Assembly (NCBI GenBank): GCA_022865845.1
Contig: JALHUC010000469.1
Span: 1-6,062 of the forward strand
Length of the DNA stretch: 6,062 bases
From: a bacterium
GTDB taxonomy: Bacteria; BMS3Abin14
Direction of reading: 5' to 3'
The notes beneath the pieces were generated by a model. The model saw only the letters and a program-made list of their open reading frames with translations. It was not told the DNA's origin and made no database searches. Positions within the stretch are counted from its first letter, which is position 1; each line of letters opens with the position of its first letter. Positions 1 through 5,701 of this stretch are shown here, piece by piece. The position numbers and the translations under genes were made by a program.

Positions 1-77
1 CTCCTGAAAAACGAGATAAAACTGTCAATGAAGCGGTTGCCAAGGTCATGGAAAAATTCCCGCCACCCGCCAAATAG
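1..77 (+). CDS. C-terminal fragment of an unidentified protein (possibly a DUF4136-type lipoprotein)
   Basis: An open frame enters from the left edge (first complete codon at base 3) and ends at TAG 75-77, with an in-frame TAA directly after it at 78-80. Only 24 codons are visible. They read as a charged amphipathic helix (NEAVAKVMEKF) followed by a proline-rich tail (FPPPAK), which looks like a real C-terminus. From memory, small DUF4136 envelope lipoproteins end in a similar helix plus 'FPPK', so that family is a weak suggestion; the fragment is too short to confirm it. It is the only plus-strand gene and converges on the minus-strand tRNA operon. The palindromic terminator at 277-308 could stop transcription from both sides. 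Confidence 0.5.
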   Translation, partial: PEKRDKTVNEAVAKVMEKFPPPAK

Positions 78-88
78 TAACAAAGTTC

Positions 89-290
89 CGGTGTGCCGGG
101 GAATGATCCTTATTATGAGACTTTTCCCCGTGGCTCCCTCTCTCCCCTCTTCCTTTCACGTAAAAAGCCTCGTGAAGAGCAGGTATCGAAGTGTCGGCGT
201 ATCGGTGTGCCGGAGAAAGATCCTTGTTTTGGGACTTTTCCCCGTGTCTCCCCCTCTCCCACTCTCCCACTCACGAAAAAGCCTCGGAGG
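89..290. repeat. Degenerate tandem repeat, two units, period about 114 bp
   Basis: Unit 1 (about 89-178) and unit 2 (about 203-290) share blocks in the same order: CGGTGTGCCGG (89/203), GATCCTT, GACTTTTCCCCGTG (119/233), a pyrimidine-rich run of CCCTCTCCC type, and AAAAAGCCTCG (162/276). The spacing is 114 with single-base indels. Unit 2 ends in the left arm of the palindromic terminator at 277-308; unit 1 carries only that arm, without its partner. Read on the minus strand, each unit therefore starts with the 3' arm and T-tract of the terminator and continues into a purine-rich stretch. The region has no convincing coding content; the short open frames across it are repeat artefacts. Confidence 0.75.
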
Positions 291-308
291 TTAACCTCCG
301 AGGCTTTT
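277..308 (-). terminator. Perfect 32-bp palindrome: terminator of the tRNA operon, probably bidirectional
   Basis: AAAAGCCTCGGAGG, TTAA, CCTCCGAGGCTTTT form a perfect inverted repeat: a GC-rich 10-bp stem with a 4-base loop, extended by A4/T4 flanks. On the minus strand the stem is followed by TTTTT and begins 5 bases after the CCA end of tRNA-Glu, the classic position for an intrinsic terminator of a tRNA unit. On the plus strand it is followed by TTTTAATATT, so it can also serve the convergent gene ending at base 77. Confidence 0.9.
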
Positions 309-313
309 AATAT

Positions 314-391
314 TGGCGTCCCCAACGGGATTTGAACCCGTGTCGCCGACGTGAAAGGCCGGTGTCCTGGGCCGGGCTAGACGATGGGGAC
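314..391 (-). tRNA. tRNA-Glu (anticodon TTC)
   Basis: On the minus strand the acceptor arms GTCCCCA and TGGGGAC pair over 7 bp, followed by discriminator G and an encoded CCA (bases 316-314). The anticodon arm CCGGC-CTTTCAC-GTCGG has anticodon TTC (one G-U pair in the stem), and the T-arm carries GGTTCAAATCC. Total length is 78 including CCA. It is the second gene of a tRNA-Lys to tRNA-Glu unit, separated from tRNA-Lys by about 350 bases of repeats and hairpins, and is followed at once by the terminator at 277-308. Confidence 0.97.
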
Positions 392-416
392 TGAAGTGCA
401 GTTTCTTGGGTCTAGG

Positions 417-492
417 GTCTAGTGTCTGGGGAAAAATTAAAACGTTCCAACATAAAACAAAAGAGCTAGAAGCTAGATACCAGACGCTAGAC
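417..492. repeat. Long inverted repeat between tRNA-Glu and the 110-bp repeats
   Basis: GTCTAGTGTCTGG (417-429) and CCAGACGCTAGAC (480-492) are complementary at 12 of 13 positions, with about 50 bases between them. More GTCTAG/CTAGA motifs flank both arms (404-416 and 464-476). The arms lie inside the tRNA-Lys/tRNA-Glu transcript and could form a 13-bp stem. A related motif occurs in minus orientation at 1057-1091. No T-tract follows, so this is not a standard terminator. Confidence 0.65.
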
Positions 493-497
493 ACTGA

Positions 498-521
498 TTT
501 TTCCTTCTCGCGAAGGAAAAA
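498..521. repeat. Perfect 10-bp-stem hairpin at the distal end of the tRNA-Lys repeats
   Basis: TTTTTCCTTC (498-507), loop TCGC (508-511) and GAAGGAAAAA (512-521) form a perfect hairpin. In the minus-strand RNA the loop reads GCGA, a GNRA tetraloop closed by a C-G pair. The stem starts in T and ends in A on both strands, the reverse of an intrinsic terminator, so it is more likely an RNA structural or stabilising element, or a processing signal, in the tRNA precursor. Confidence 0.6.
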
Positions 522-762
522 TACTGGTGCCAGGAAGGATTCCCCTCGTAAAAATACTTCGACACTCGGGGCAAGCTCACTTGGGCCTCGCGGCCTGTTC
601 TCATCCTTCCTGAGCTTTAATTGTGAAAAAACTGGTGAGCCAGGAAGGATTCCCCTCGTAAAAATACTTCGACACTCAGGGCAAGCTCACTTTGGCCTCG
701 CGGCCTGTTCTCATCCTTCCTGCACTTTAATTGTGAAAAAACTGGTGAGCCAGGAAGGATTC
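521..762 (-). repeat. 110-bp tandem repeats seeded by the 3' end of tRNA-Lys
   Basis: Two units (521-630 and 631-740) lie end to end, and a third partial unit is the tRNA-Lys 3' end itself (741-762). Positions 531-630 and 641-740 differ at only 4 of 100 bases. Bases 631-652 and 741-762 are identical (22 nt), so unit 2 contains a perfect copy of the last 20 bases of tRNA-Lys including CCA; unit 1 has the same with a 2-base deletion. In the minus-strand RNA each unit also has CAGGAAGGAT pairing with ATCCTTCCTG (713-722 with 641-650; 603-612 with 531-540), a small hairpin GGCC-GCGA-GGCC, and a REP-like core (667-687 and 557-577). Sequence resembling CTGG-CTCA-CCAG followed by T6 recurs after the tRNA and after unit 2. 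The arrangement recalls the 178-bp repeats downstream of E. coli tyrT, which also begin with the tRNA 3' end. Confidence 0.9.
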
Positions 763-819
763 GAACCTTCGACCATCTGATTAAAAGTCAGGTGCTCTAC
801 CGGGCTGAGCTACTGGCTC
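743..819 (-). tRNA. tRNA-Lys (anticodon TTT)
   Basis: On the minus strand the acceptor arms GAGCCAG and CTGGCTC pair over 7 bp, with discriminator A and an encoded CCA (745-743). The D-arm contains AGCTCAGCCCGGTAGAGC. The anticodon arm is CTGAC-TTTTAA-TCAG type with anticodon TTT, and the T-arm is GAAGG-TTCGAAT-CCTTC. Total length is 77 including CCA. It is the first gene of the unit, with a promoter just upstream (831-860). The six T residues directly after the gene (741-736) could cause partial termination. Its last 20 bases are duplicated downstream in the 110-bp repeats. Confidence 0.97.
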
Positions 820-830
820 GGGAAACGGTA

Positions 831-860
831 ATTCTTATTAAATATGAGCTCTATTGTCAA
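831..860 (-). promoter_or_regulatory. Sigma70-type promoter of the tRNA-Lys/tRNA-Glu unit
   Basis: The minus strand has a perfect -35 hexamer TTGACA (860-855). After 17-18 bases comes a weak -10, TAAGAA (837-832) or AAGAAT (836-831). Transcription would start around 824-826, a few bases before the tRNA 5' end at 819. The stretch upstream of the -35 (about 870-903) is A/T-rich, consistent with an UP element as in strong stable-RNA promoters. The -35 and the location are convincing; the exact -10 is not. Confidence 0.65.
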
Positions 861-952
861 GCTGAACTGTAACAAATTTCAAATTCCGTATTTTATATTT
901 TAAAGACTATGCCGTGACTCGGATCCTCATTTCTCTTCCGCCAAGTCGCTCA

Positions 953-976
953 GCCTGTCCTGAGCTTGTCGAAGGG
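953..976 (+). repeat. REP-like motif
   Basis: The core CCTGTCCTGAGCTTGTCGAA (954-973) is a type of intergenic sequence I recall from many unrelated bacterial genomes. A related form, AGCTTGCCCTGAG-TGTCGAAG, lies on the opposite strand in both 110-bp tRNA repeats (557-577 and 667-687); alignment needs a two-base gap. Three copies in under 450 bases suggest a dispersed repeat family in this genome. Confidence 0.45.
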
Positions 977-1099
977 TCGCCAAATCGGACCTTATCTCAG
1001 GGTCTGAAGCCTGTCACGGCAGAGGCGTGATGTCACCCTATCACCGCGTCAGGCAGTTTCCCCGGACACCAGACCCAAGATTCAAGACCCCGCATTTAA

Positions 1100-1137
1100 C
1101 CCGTTACTCCCCTACTCCCACACCCCCATACGGACCC
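1100..1137 (-). promoter_or_regulatory. G-quadruplex-type tract in the purA 3' UTR
   Basis: On the minus strand the purA stop TAA is followed by one A and then five G-tracts: GGG, GGGGG, GGG, GGGG, GGG, with spacers of 7, 3, 4 and 6 bases. This meets the usual G3+N1-7 pattern. The tract would be in the transcribed mRNA, and no ordinary terminator follows. A structural or termination role is inference. Confidence 0.45.
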
Positions 1138-1138
1138 T

Positions 1139-2560
<1,422 letters not shown>

Positions 2561-2625
2561 CCAGGGACACCAAAAAGTGCGATTCCGAATTGATAATTCA
2601 GGGCTGATATCTTATTTATATAAAG

Positions 2626-3882
2626 TTATAAATCTTTAATCTTACAAGGTCTTTTCACGTTTTTCGCTGTATCGAGGATAGAAAGTCCATCTTTATCAAG
2701 GAGGAGCACCTGCCCTATACGATGGGCTTCAATATAGGCGCCAAGCTCCTCATCAGGGATATCCCTTATCAAATATAGAGTTTTCCTGTTCCGACTGCGA
2801 AGCTCTACTGAAAGTTTCAGACCCTTCTCTCGGTCCGTGGTCCTGTTGACCAGGAGGTAATCCACGGCAATTGCTACTGTACCATGCCCGGAGAGGATTT
2901 CCACCACCTCGAGAAGGTCGATGGCAAAACCAGTGGCTGGGGCCTGTCTTCCGTATTTCCCTACCAGGTTGTCGTACCGTCCCCCTCTAAGCACAGCCCG
3001 ACCAGCACCGGAAACGAAACCGGTGAAGACGACGCCTGTGTGGTAGCGGAAGGCCGCGAGTTCACCAAGATCCACGGACAGATGATCGGCCCTAACACCA
3101 TAGGATCCAGCAAGAGCAAAAATCTCTCTGAGGTTTTCGATGGCGGACCGGCAGGTATCGTTGGGTGCCACGGCCCCGGCCCGGTCAAGAACATCCACAG
3201 TCCCGGTAAGCTCCGTGAGGACCAGGATGCCCTCCCGGATCCCGGCGGAAGTGTCCGTCTGCTCCAGGATCCTTTCCATTTCGCTGTGATCTTTTCGGCA
3301 CGCCGCCTCAACGATGAGGTCTTCAACAGATTTACCTAGCCCGGCCTCTTCGAAAAGCCCTCTTGCGTACTGGACTTGCCCGACGCTCATGCGAACACCG
3401 GACGTCCCCATTTTCCGAAGAGCTTCCACCCCTACCGCAAGTACTTCGGCGTCGGCCTGTGGATCATCGATCCCCATGAGTTCGATTCCTGCCTGGATCA
3501 TTTCGCGCCTTGGATGACTGGGATCATCCGGATTCCTGTAGACATCAGCCAGGTAGGATAGCCTGAGAGGCAATGGGGTCCGTGAGAGAGCCAGTGAAGC
3601 CATCCTGGCGACCTGGGGTGTAACATCCGACCGGAGCAGCATCATCTTCCCGGTACCCCGGTCCACAAGTTTAAAGGCCATGTCAAGTTCATCACTGGCA
3701 AGCCCGCGGGACATGGTGTCCACGTACTCCAGGGAAGGGGTCCTGACCTCCTGGTATCCCCACAGCTGAAAAACCCCCAGAACGACCTCCTCAACCTTTC
3801 GAACGAAAGCCGCTCTTGCCGGTGTCATCTCGAAAACACCGGCAGGAAGAAATAACATATTATCGATACTCTGCTTACTCAA
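2626..3882 (-). CDS. hisZ: ATP phosphoribosyltransferase regulatory subunit HisZ
   Basis: HisZ is a catalytically inactive paralogue of histidyl-tRNA synthetase. With short-form HisG it makes ATP phosphoribosyltransferase, the first and histidine-inhibited step of histidine synthesis. Residues below are counted from the GTG at 3891, which gives 421 codons. Visible features are the N-terminal LPAGVFEMTP (15-24), class II synthetase motif 1 region (42-60), motif 2 region with LLRSDVTPQVAR (85-96), RLSYLADVYRN (110-120) and QAGIELMG (133-140), and a diverged histidine-site segment FRYHTGVVFTGF (281-292) followed by GGRYDNLVGKYG (303-314). The catalytic form of the synthetase has RGLDYYTG there, which supports HisZ over HisS. 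I place the start at TTG 3882 because AGGTGGAG is a good ribosome site just before it; the GTG at 3891 lies inside that site, and ATG 3858 has only a weak one. No hisG is in the window. A terminator-like hairpin separates it from serA upstream. Confidence 0.93.
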   Translation of the reverse strand: MSKQSIDNMLFLPAGVFEMTPARAAFVRKVEEVVLGVFQLWGYQEVRTPSLEYVDTMSRGLASDELDMAFKLVDRGTGKMMLLRSDVTPQVARMASLALSRTPLPLRLSYLADVYRNPDDPSHPRREMIQAGIELMGIDDPQADAEVLAVGVEALRKMGTSGVRMSVGQVQYARGLFEEAGLGKSVEDLIVEAACRKDHSEMERILEQTDTSAGIREGILVLTELTGTVDVLDRAGAVAPNDTCRSAIENLREIFALAGSYGVRADHLSVDLGELAAFRYHTGVVFTGFVSGAGRAVLRGGRYDNLVGKYGRQAPATGFAIDLLEVVEILSGHGTVAIAVDYLLVNRTTDREKGLKLSVELRSRNRKTLYLIRDIPDEELGAYIEAHRIGQVLLLDKDGLSILDTAKNVKRPCKIKDL

Positions 3883-3901
3883 TTTCTCCACCTAAAAACA
3901 C

Positions 3902-3941
3902 AAAAAGGCGCAGGCCTGTCCCTTTCGACAGACCTGCGCCT
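3902..3941 (-). terminator. Rho-independent terminator or attenuator between serA and hisZ
   Basis: AGGCGCAGG (3906-3914) pairs perfectly with CCTGCGCCT (3933-3941). After one C·A mismatch the stem continues as CTGTC/GACAG with a 6-base loop. On the minus strand the hairpin is followed by TTTTTG. It starts 9 bases after the serA stop and ends about 20 bases before the hisZ start, so it should end most serA transcripts or act as an attenuator. Confidence 0.88.
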
Positions 3942-3950
3942 GGTATCCGC

Positions 3951-5537
3951 CTAGAACTTGACCTTGGTGACCGTCTTGATATGAGGCAGTTGGGAAAGTT
4001 CCTCCAGCACATTTTCACCAGGTTCATCATCTATCTGAAGGAAGGAAAGGGCCTCACCGCCCGGTTTGTCCCTGCCGATCTGCATGCTGCCGATGTTTAT
4101 ACCGTGTGCACCCAGGGTACTTCCCAGGTTGCCGATAACACCGGGTCGGTCCTCGTTGGAGAGGACCAGAACGTTGCCAACAGGGATCGCCTCCATGGAA
4201 AACGGCCCGATACGGATGATCCTGGGCTCACGACCCTCAAAAATAAAGCCCGCCACTGACATCTCCTTACCCTTGGCAGTAAGGGTCACTTCAATCAGGT
4301 TACTGTAGTCCTCTTTATCGGAACTCTTCACCTCATTGAACTTAAGTCCCCGATCCTCGGCCAGGACCGATGCGTTGACAAAGTTGACAGCCCCGACTCC
4401 CAGTACCGGTTCCATAACCCCTTTCAGAACACTGATGGTAATGGGTTCGGACGGCAAGTCCCTTACTGATCCCGCATATCTGATCTGGACCATCTCAGGC
4501 GCAAAATCGGCCAGCTGAGATGTCAAGGAGCCCAGTTTTTCACCAAGCTCTAAATAGGGCTGGACCTTGGGGAGTATTTCCCCGCTCACAGAGGGAACGT
4601 TTACCGCGTTGGTGATAGTTCCGGTCACGAGGTAGTCTGCTATCTGATTTGCCACCGCGATGGCCACGTTCTCCTGAGCTTCTCCGGTGGACGCGCCAAG
4701 ATGCGGCGTCAGTATGACGTTATCCAGGCCAAGGAGGGGGTTGTCCGCTTCCATGGGTTCTTTGGAGAACACGTCAAAAGCCGCGCCTGCCACCAGCCCC
4801 TTCTTGAGAGCTTCAGCCATGTCGGCTTCGTTAACGATCCCTCCACGAGCGCAGTTGATGATCCTGACACCCGGTTTCATTTTCTTGAACGCCTCCATGT
4901 TCAGCAGGTTCTGGGTCTCATCGGTCTTGGGTACATGAACGCTTATAAAATCCGATCGTTTGTAAAATTCGTCGAGATCCACCAGTTCAACACCCAGGTT
5001 GGCCGCGGCTTTTTCACTCATGTAGGGGTCGTAGGCGATAACCTGCATTTTGAGCCCCTGAGCGCGATCGGCCACAATGGATCCGATATTGCCCACACCC
5101 ACGATACCGAGGGTCTTGTTCATCAGTTCGACACCCATGTAAAGTTTCTTTTCCCACTTGCCCTGTTTCATGGTGGCATCGGCCTGGGGGATATACCTGG
5201 CCAGGGCGCACATCATGGAGATGGCATGCTCAGCCGTAGTCACGGTGTTGCCGCCGGGGGTGTTCATTACAACGATTCCCCTTTTCGTGGCAGCAGGGAT
5301 GTCCACGTTATCCACTCCGATACCGGCCCTACCAACCACCTTGAGCCTGGTGGCCGCTTCGATGATCTCAGCGGTAACCTTGGTGGCGCTCCTGATCACC
5401 AGACCATCGTATTGGCCGATGATCTTCATGAGTTCCTCAGGAGCCAGACCTGTATTGACATCTACAGAGAGCCCTGGTGCCCTCTCGAGGATCTCCACAC
5501 CAGCTACAGACAGTTTGTCGCTTACTAGTACCTTCAT
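3951..5537 (-). CDS. serA: D-3-phosphoglycerate dehydrogenase (long, ACT-domain form)
   Basis: SerA oxidises 3-phosphoglycerate to 3-phosphohydroxypyruvate with NAD+, the first step of serine synthesis in the cytosol. At 528 residues it matches the long form seen in Mycobacterium and Bacillus. Order: N-terminal half of the substrate domain (1-about 98) with GRAGIGVDNVD (69-79); Rossmann domain (about 99-285) with GVGNIG (147-152) and D170 in AYDPY; catalytic R231 (ARGG), E260 (FSKEP) and H279 (TPHLGAS); intermediate ASB-type domain (about 320-450); C-terminal ACT domain (about 455-528) with NEDRPGVIGNLGSTL, which in this family binds serine for feedback inhibition. ATG 5537 has AGGAGG five bases upstream and gives the conserved start MKVLVSDKLS. 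An aminotransferase gene lies upstream on the same strand and a terminator follows 9 bases downstream. Confidence 0.98.
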   Translation of the reverse strand: MKVLVSDKLSVAGVEILERAPGLSVDVNTGLAPEELMKIIGQYDGLVIRSATKVTAEIIEAATRLKVVGRAGIGVDNVDIPAATKRGIVVMNTPGGNTVTTAEHAISMMCALARYIPQADATMKQGKWEKKLYMGVELMNKTLGIVGVGNIGSIVADRAQGLKMQVIAYDPYMSEKAAANLGVELVDLDEFYKRSDFISVHVPKTDETQNLLNMEAFKKMKPGVRIINCARGGIVNEADMAEALKKGLVAGAAFDVFSKEPMEADNPLLGLDNVILTPHLGASTGEAQENVAIAVANQIADYLVTGTITNAVNVPSVSGEILPKVQPYLELGEKLGSLTSQLADFAPEMVQIRYAGSVRDLPSEPITISVLKGVMEPVLGVGAVNFVNASVLAEDRGLKFNEVKSSDKEDYSNLIEVTLTAKGKEMSVAGFIFEGREPRIIRIGPFSMEAIPVGNVLVLSNEDRPGVIGNLGSTLGAHGINIGSMQIGRDKPGGEALSFLQIDDEPGENVLEELSQLPHIKTVTKVKF

Positions 5538-5551
5538 TCATTCCTCCTAAA

Positions 5552-5586
5552 ACGAAACGTTTGAACAAGCAGGCATTACGTTTCGT
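5552..5586 (-). promoter_or_regulatory. Inverted repeat in the serA leader next to the ribosome-binding site
   Basis: ACGAAACG (5552-5559) and CGTTTCGT (5579-5586) form an 8-bp perfect inverted repeat with a 19-base spacer. Its edge lies 3 bases from the AGGAGG of serA (5543-5548), so in the mRNA the hairpin would sit against the ribosome site. It could be a leader hairpin or an operator; the sequence alone does not decide. Confidence 0.4.
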
Positions 5587-5600
5587 GTCTGACAAAGCTG

Positions 5601-5634
5601 GGCAAAAGGTAAAATTTCAAATTAGACCTTTGCC
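5601..5634 (-). promoter_or_regulatory. Inverted repeat overlapping the candidate serA -10 (possible operator)
   Basis: GGCAAAAGGT (5601-5610) and ACCTTTGCC (5626-5634) are complementary with one bulged A, about 15 bases apart. The right arm abuts and by one base overlaps the -10 TCTAAT at 5626-5621, so a protein bound here would block the promoter. No known operator consensus was recognised. Confidence 0.4.
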
Positions 5635-5649
5635 GTTGTTCCCCCTCAA
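5621..5649 (-). promoter_or_regulatory. Candidate sigma70 promoter for serA
   Basis: On the minus strand TTGAGG (5649-5644; 4 of 6 to TTGACA), a 17-base spacer and TCTAAT (5626-5621; 5 of 6 to TATAAT) form a good match with ideal spacing. The start site would be near 5614, giving a leader of about 75 bases before ATG 5537. This suggests serA can be transcribed independently of the upstream aminotransferase gene. Confidence 0.45.
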
Positions 5650-5672
5650 GCTGTTTGATCACTTTTATTCAG

Positions 5673-5701
5673 AATAATGGGATTCGAAGAAAACCATTAT
5701 T
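5673..5701. repeat. A/T-rich hairpin at the aminotransferase stop codon
   Basis: AATAATGG (5673-5680) and CCATTATT (5694-5701) form an 8-bp perfect stem with a 13-base loop. The right arm overlaps the stop codon of the aminotransferase gene (5702-5700). On the minus strand it is followed by CTGAATAAAAG with no T-tract, so at most it is a weak or Rho-assisted end signal or a 3'-end stabiliser. Confidence 0.4.

Larger units (their letters stand above)
861..1138. other. Gene-free stretch between the tRNA operon and purA
   Basis: I see no coding sequence here. From left to right it holds the A/T-rich upstream part of the tRNA promoter; a 9-bp inverted repeat TGCCGTGAC (910-918) / GTCACGGCA (1013-1021) enclosing a REP-like motif; a GTCTGG-type element (1057-1091); and a G-rich (minus strand) tract adjoining the purA stop (1100-1137). 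No standard hairpin-plus-T-tract terminator for purA is visible. Confidence 0.6.

Noticed and set aside
28..335. Several overlapping open frames on both strands near the left edge
   Set aside because: They translate the low-complexity pyrimidine-rich tandem repeat and the terminator palindrome, with no ribosome sites.
498..521. Hairpin considered as a Rho-independent terminator
   Set aside because: On both strands the T-run precedes the stem and the A-run follows it, the opposite of the required order.
473..604. Minus-strand small open frame of 43 codons (MRTGREAQVSLP start) in the repeats, with a 12-codon version at 676-714, recalling the tpr peptide of E. coli tyrT
   Set aside because: The AGGAAGG before the ATG is almost directly adjacent, too close for normal initiation. 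The frame stops differently in the two units, so nothing suggests selection on a peptide.
406..780. Plus-strand open frame of 124 codons across the 110-bp repeats and part of tRNA-Lys
   Set aside because: It runs antisense through the tRNA and the tandem repeats, and its end (EGFEPST) is the familiar false translation of a tRNA T-arm. It has no ribosome site and no family resemblance.
314..819. tRNA 3'-end copies considered as attachment-site scars of an integrated element
   Set aside because: The direct repeats are only 110 bases apart in regular tandem, and no integrase or phage gene is in the window, so tandem amplification is the simpler reading.
874..885. Shared 12-mer AAATTTCAAATT in the tRNA promoter region and at 5612-5623 in the serA leader
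   Set aside because: About one shared 12-mer pair is expected by chance in 6 kb, more so in A/T-rich DNA, and the two lie at different places relative to the promoters.
4701..5528. Long plus-strand open frame of 275 codons
   Set aside because: It is the antisense shadow of serA. The sense frame carries all catalytic residues, so the plus frame has no independent support. The same holds for 1736-2209 within purA and 2884-3339 within hisZ.
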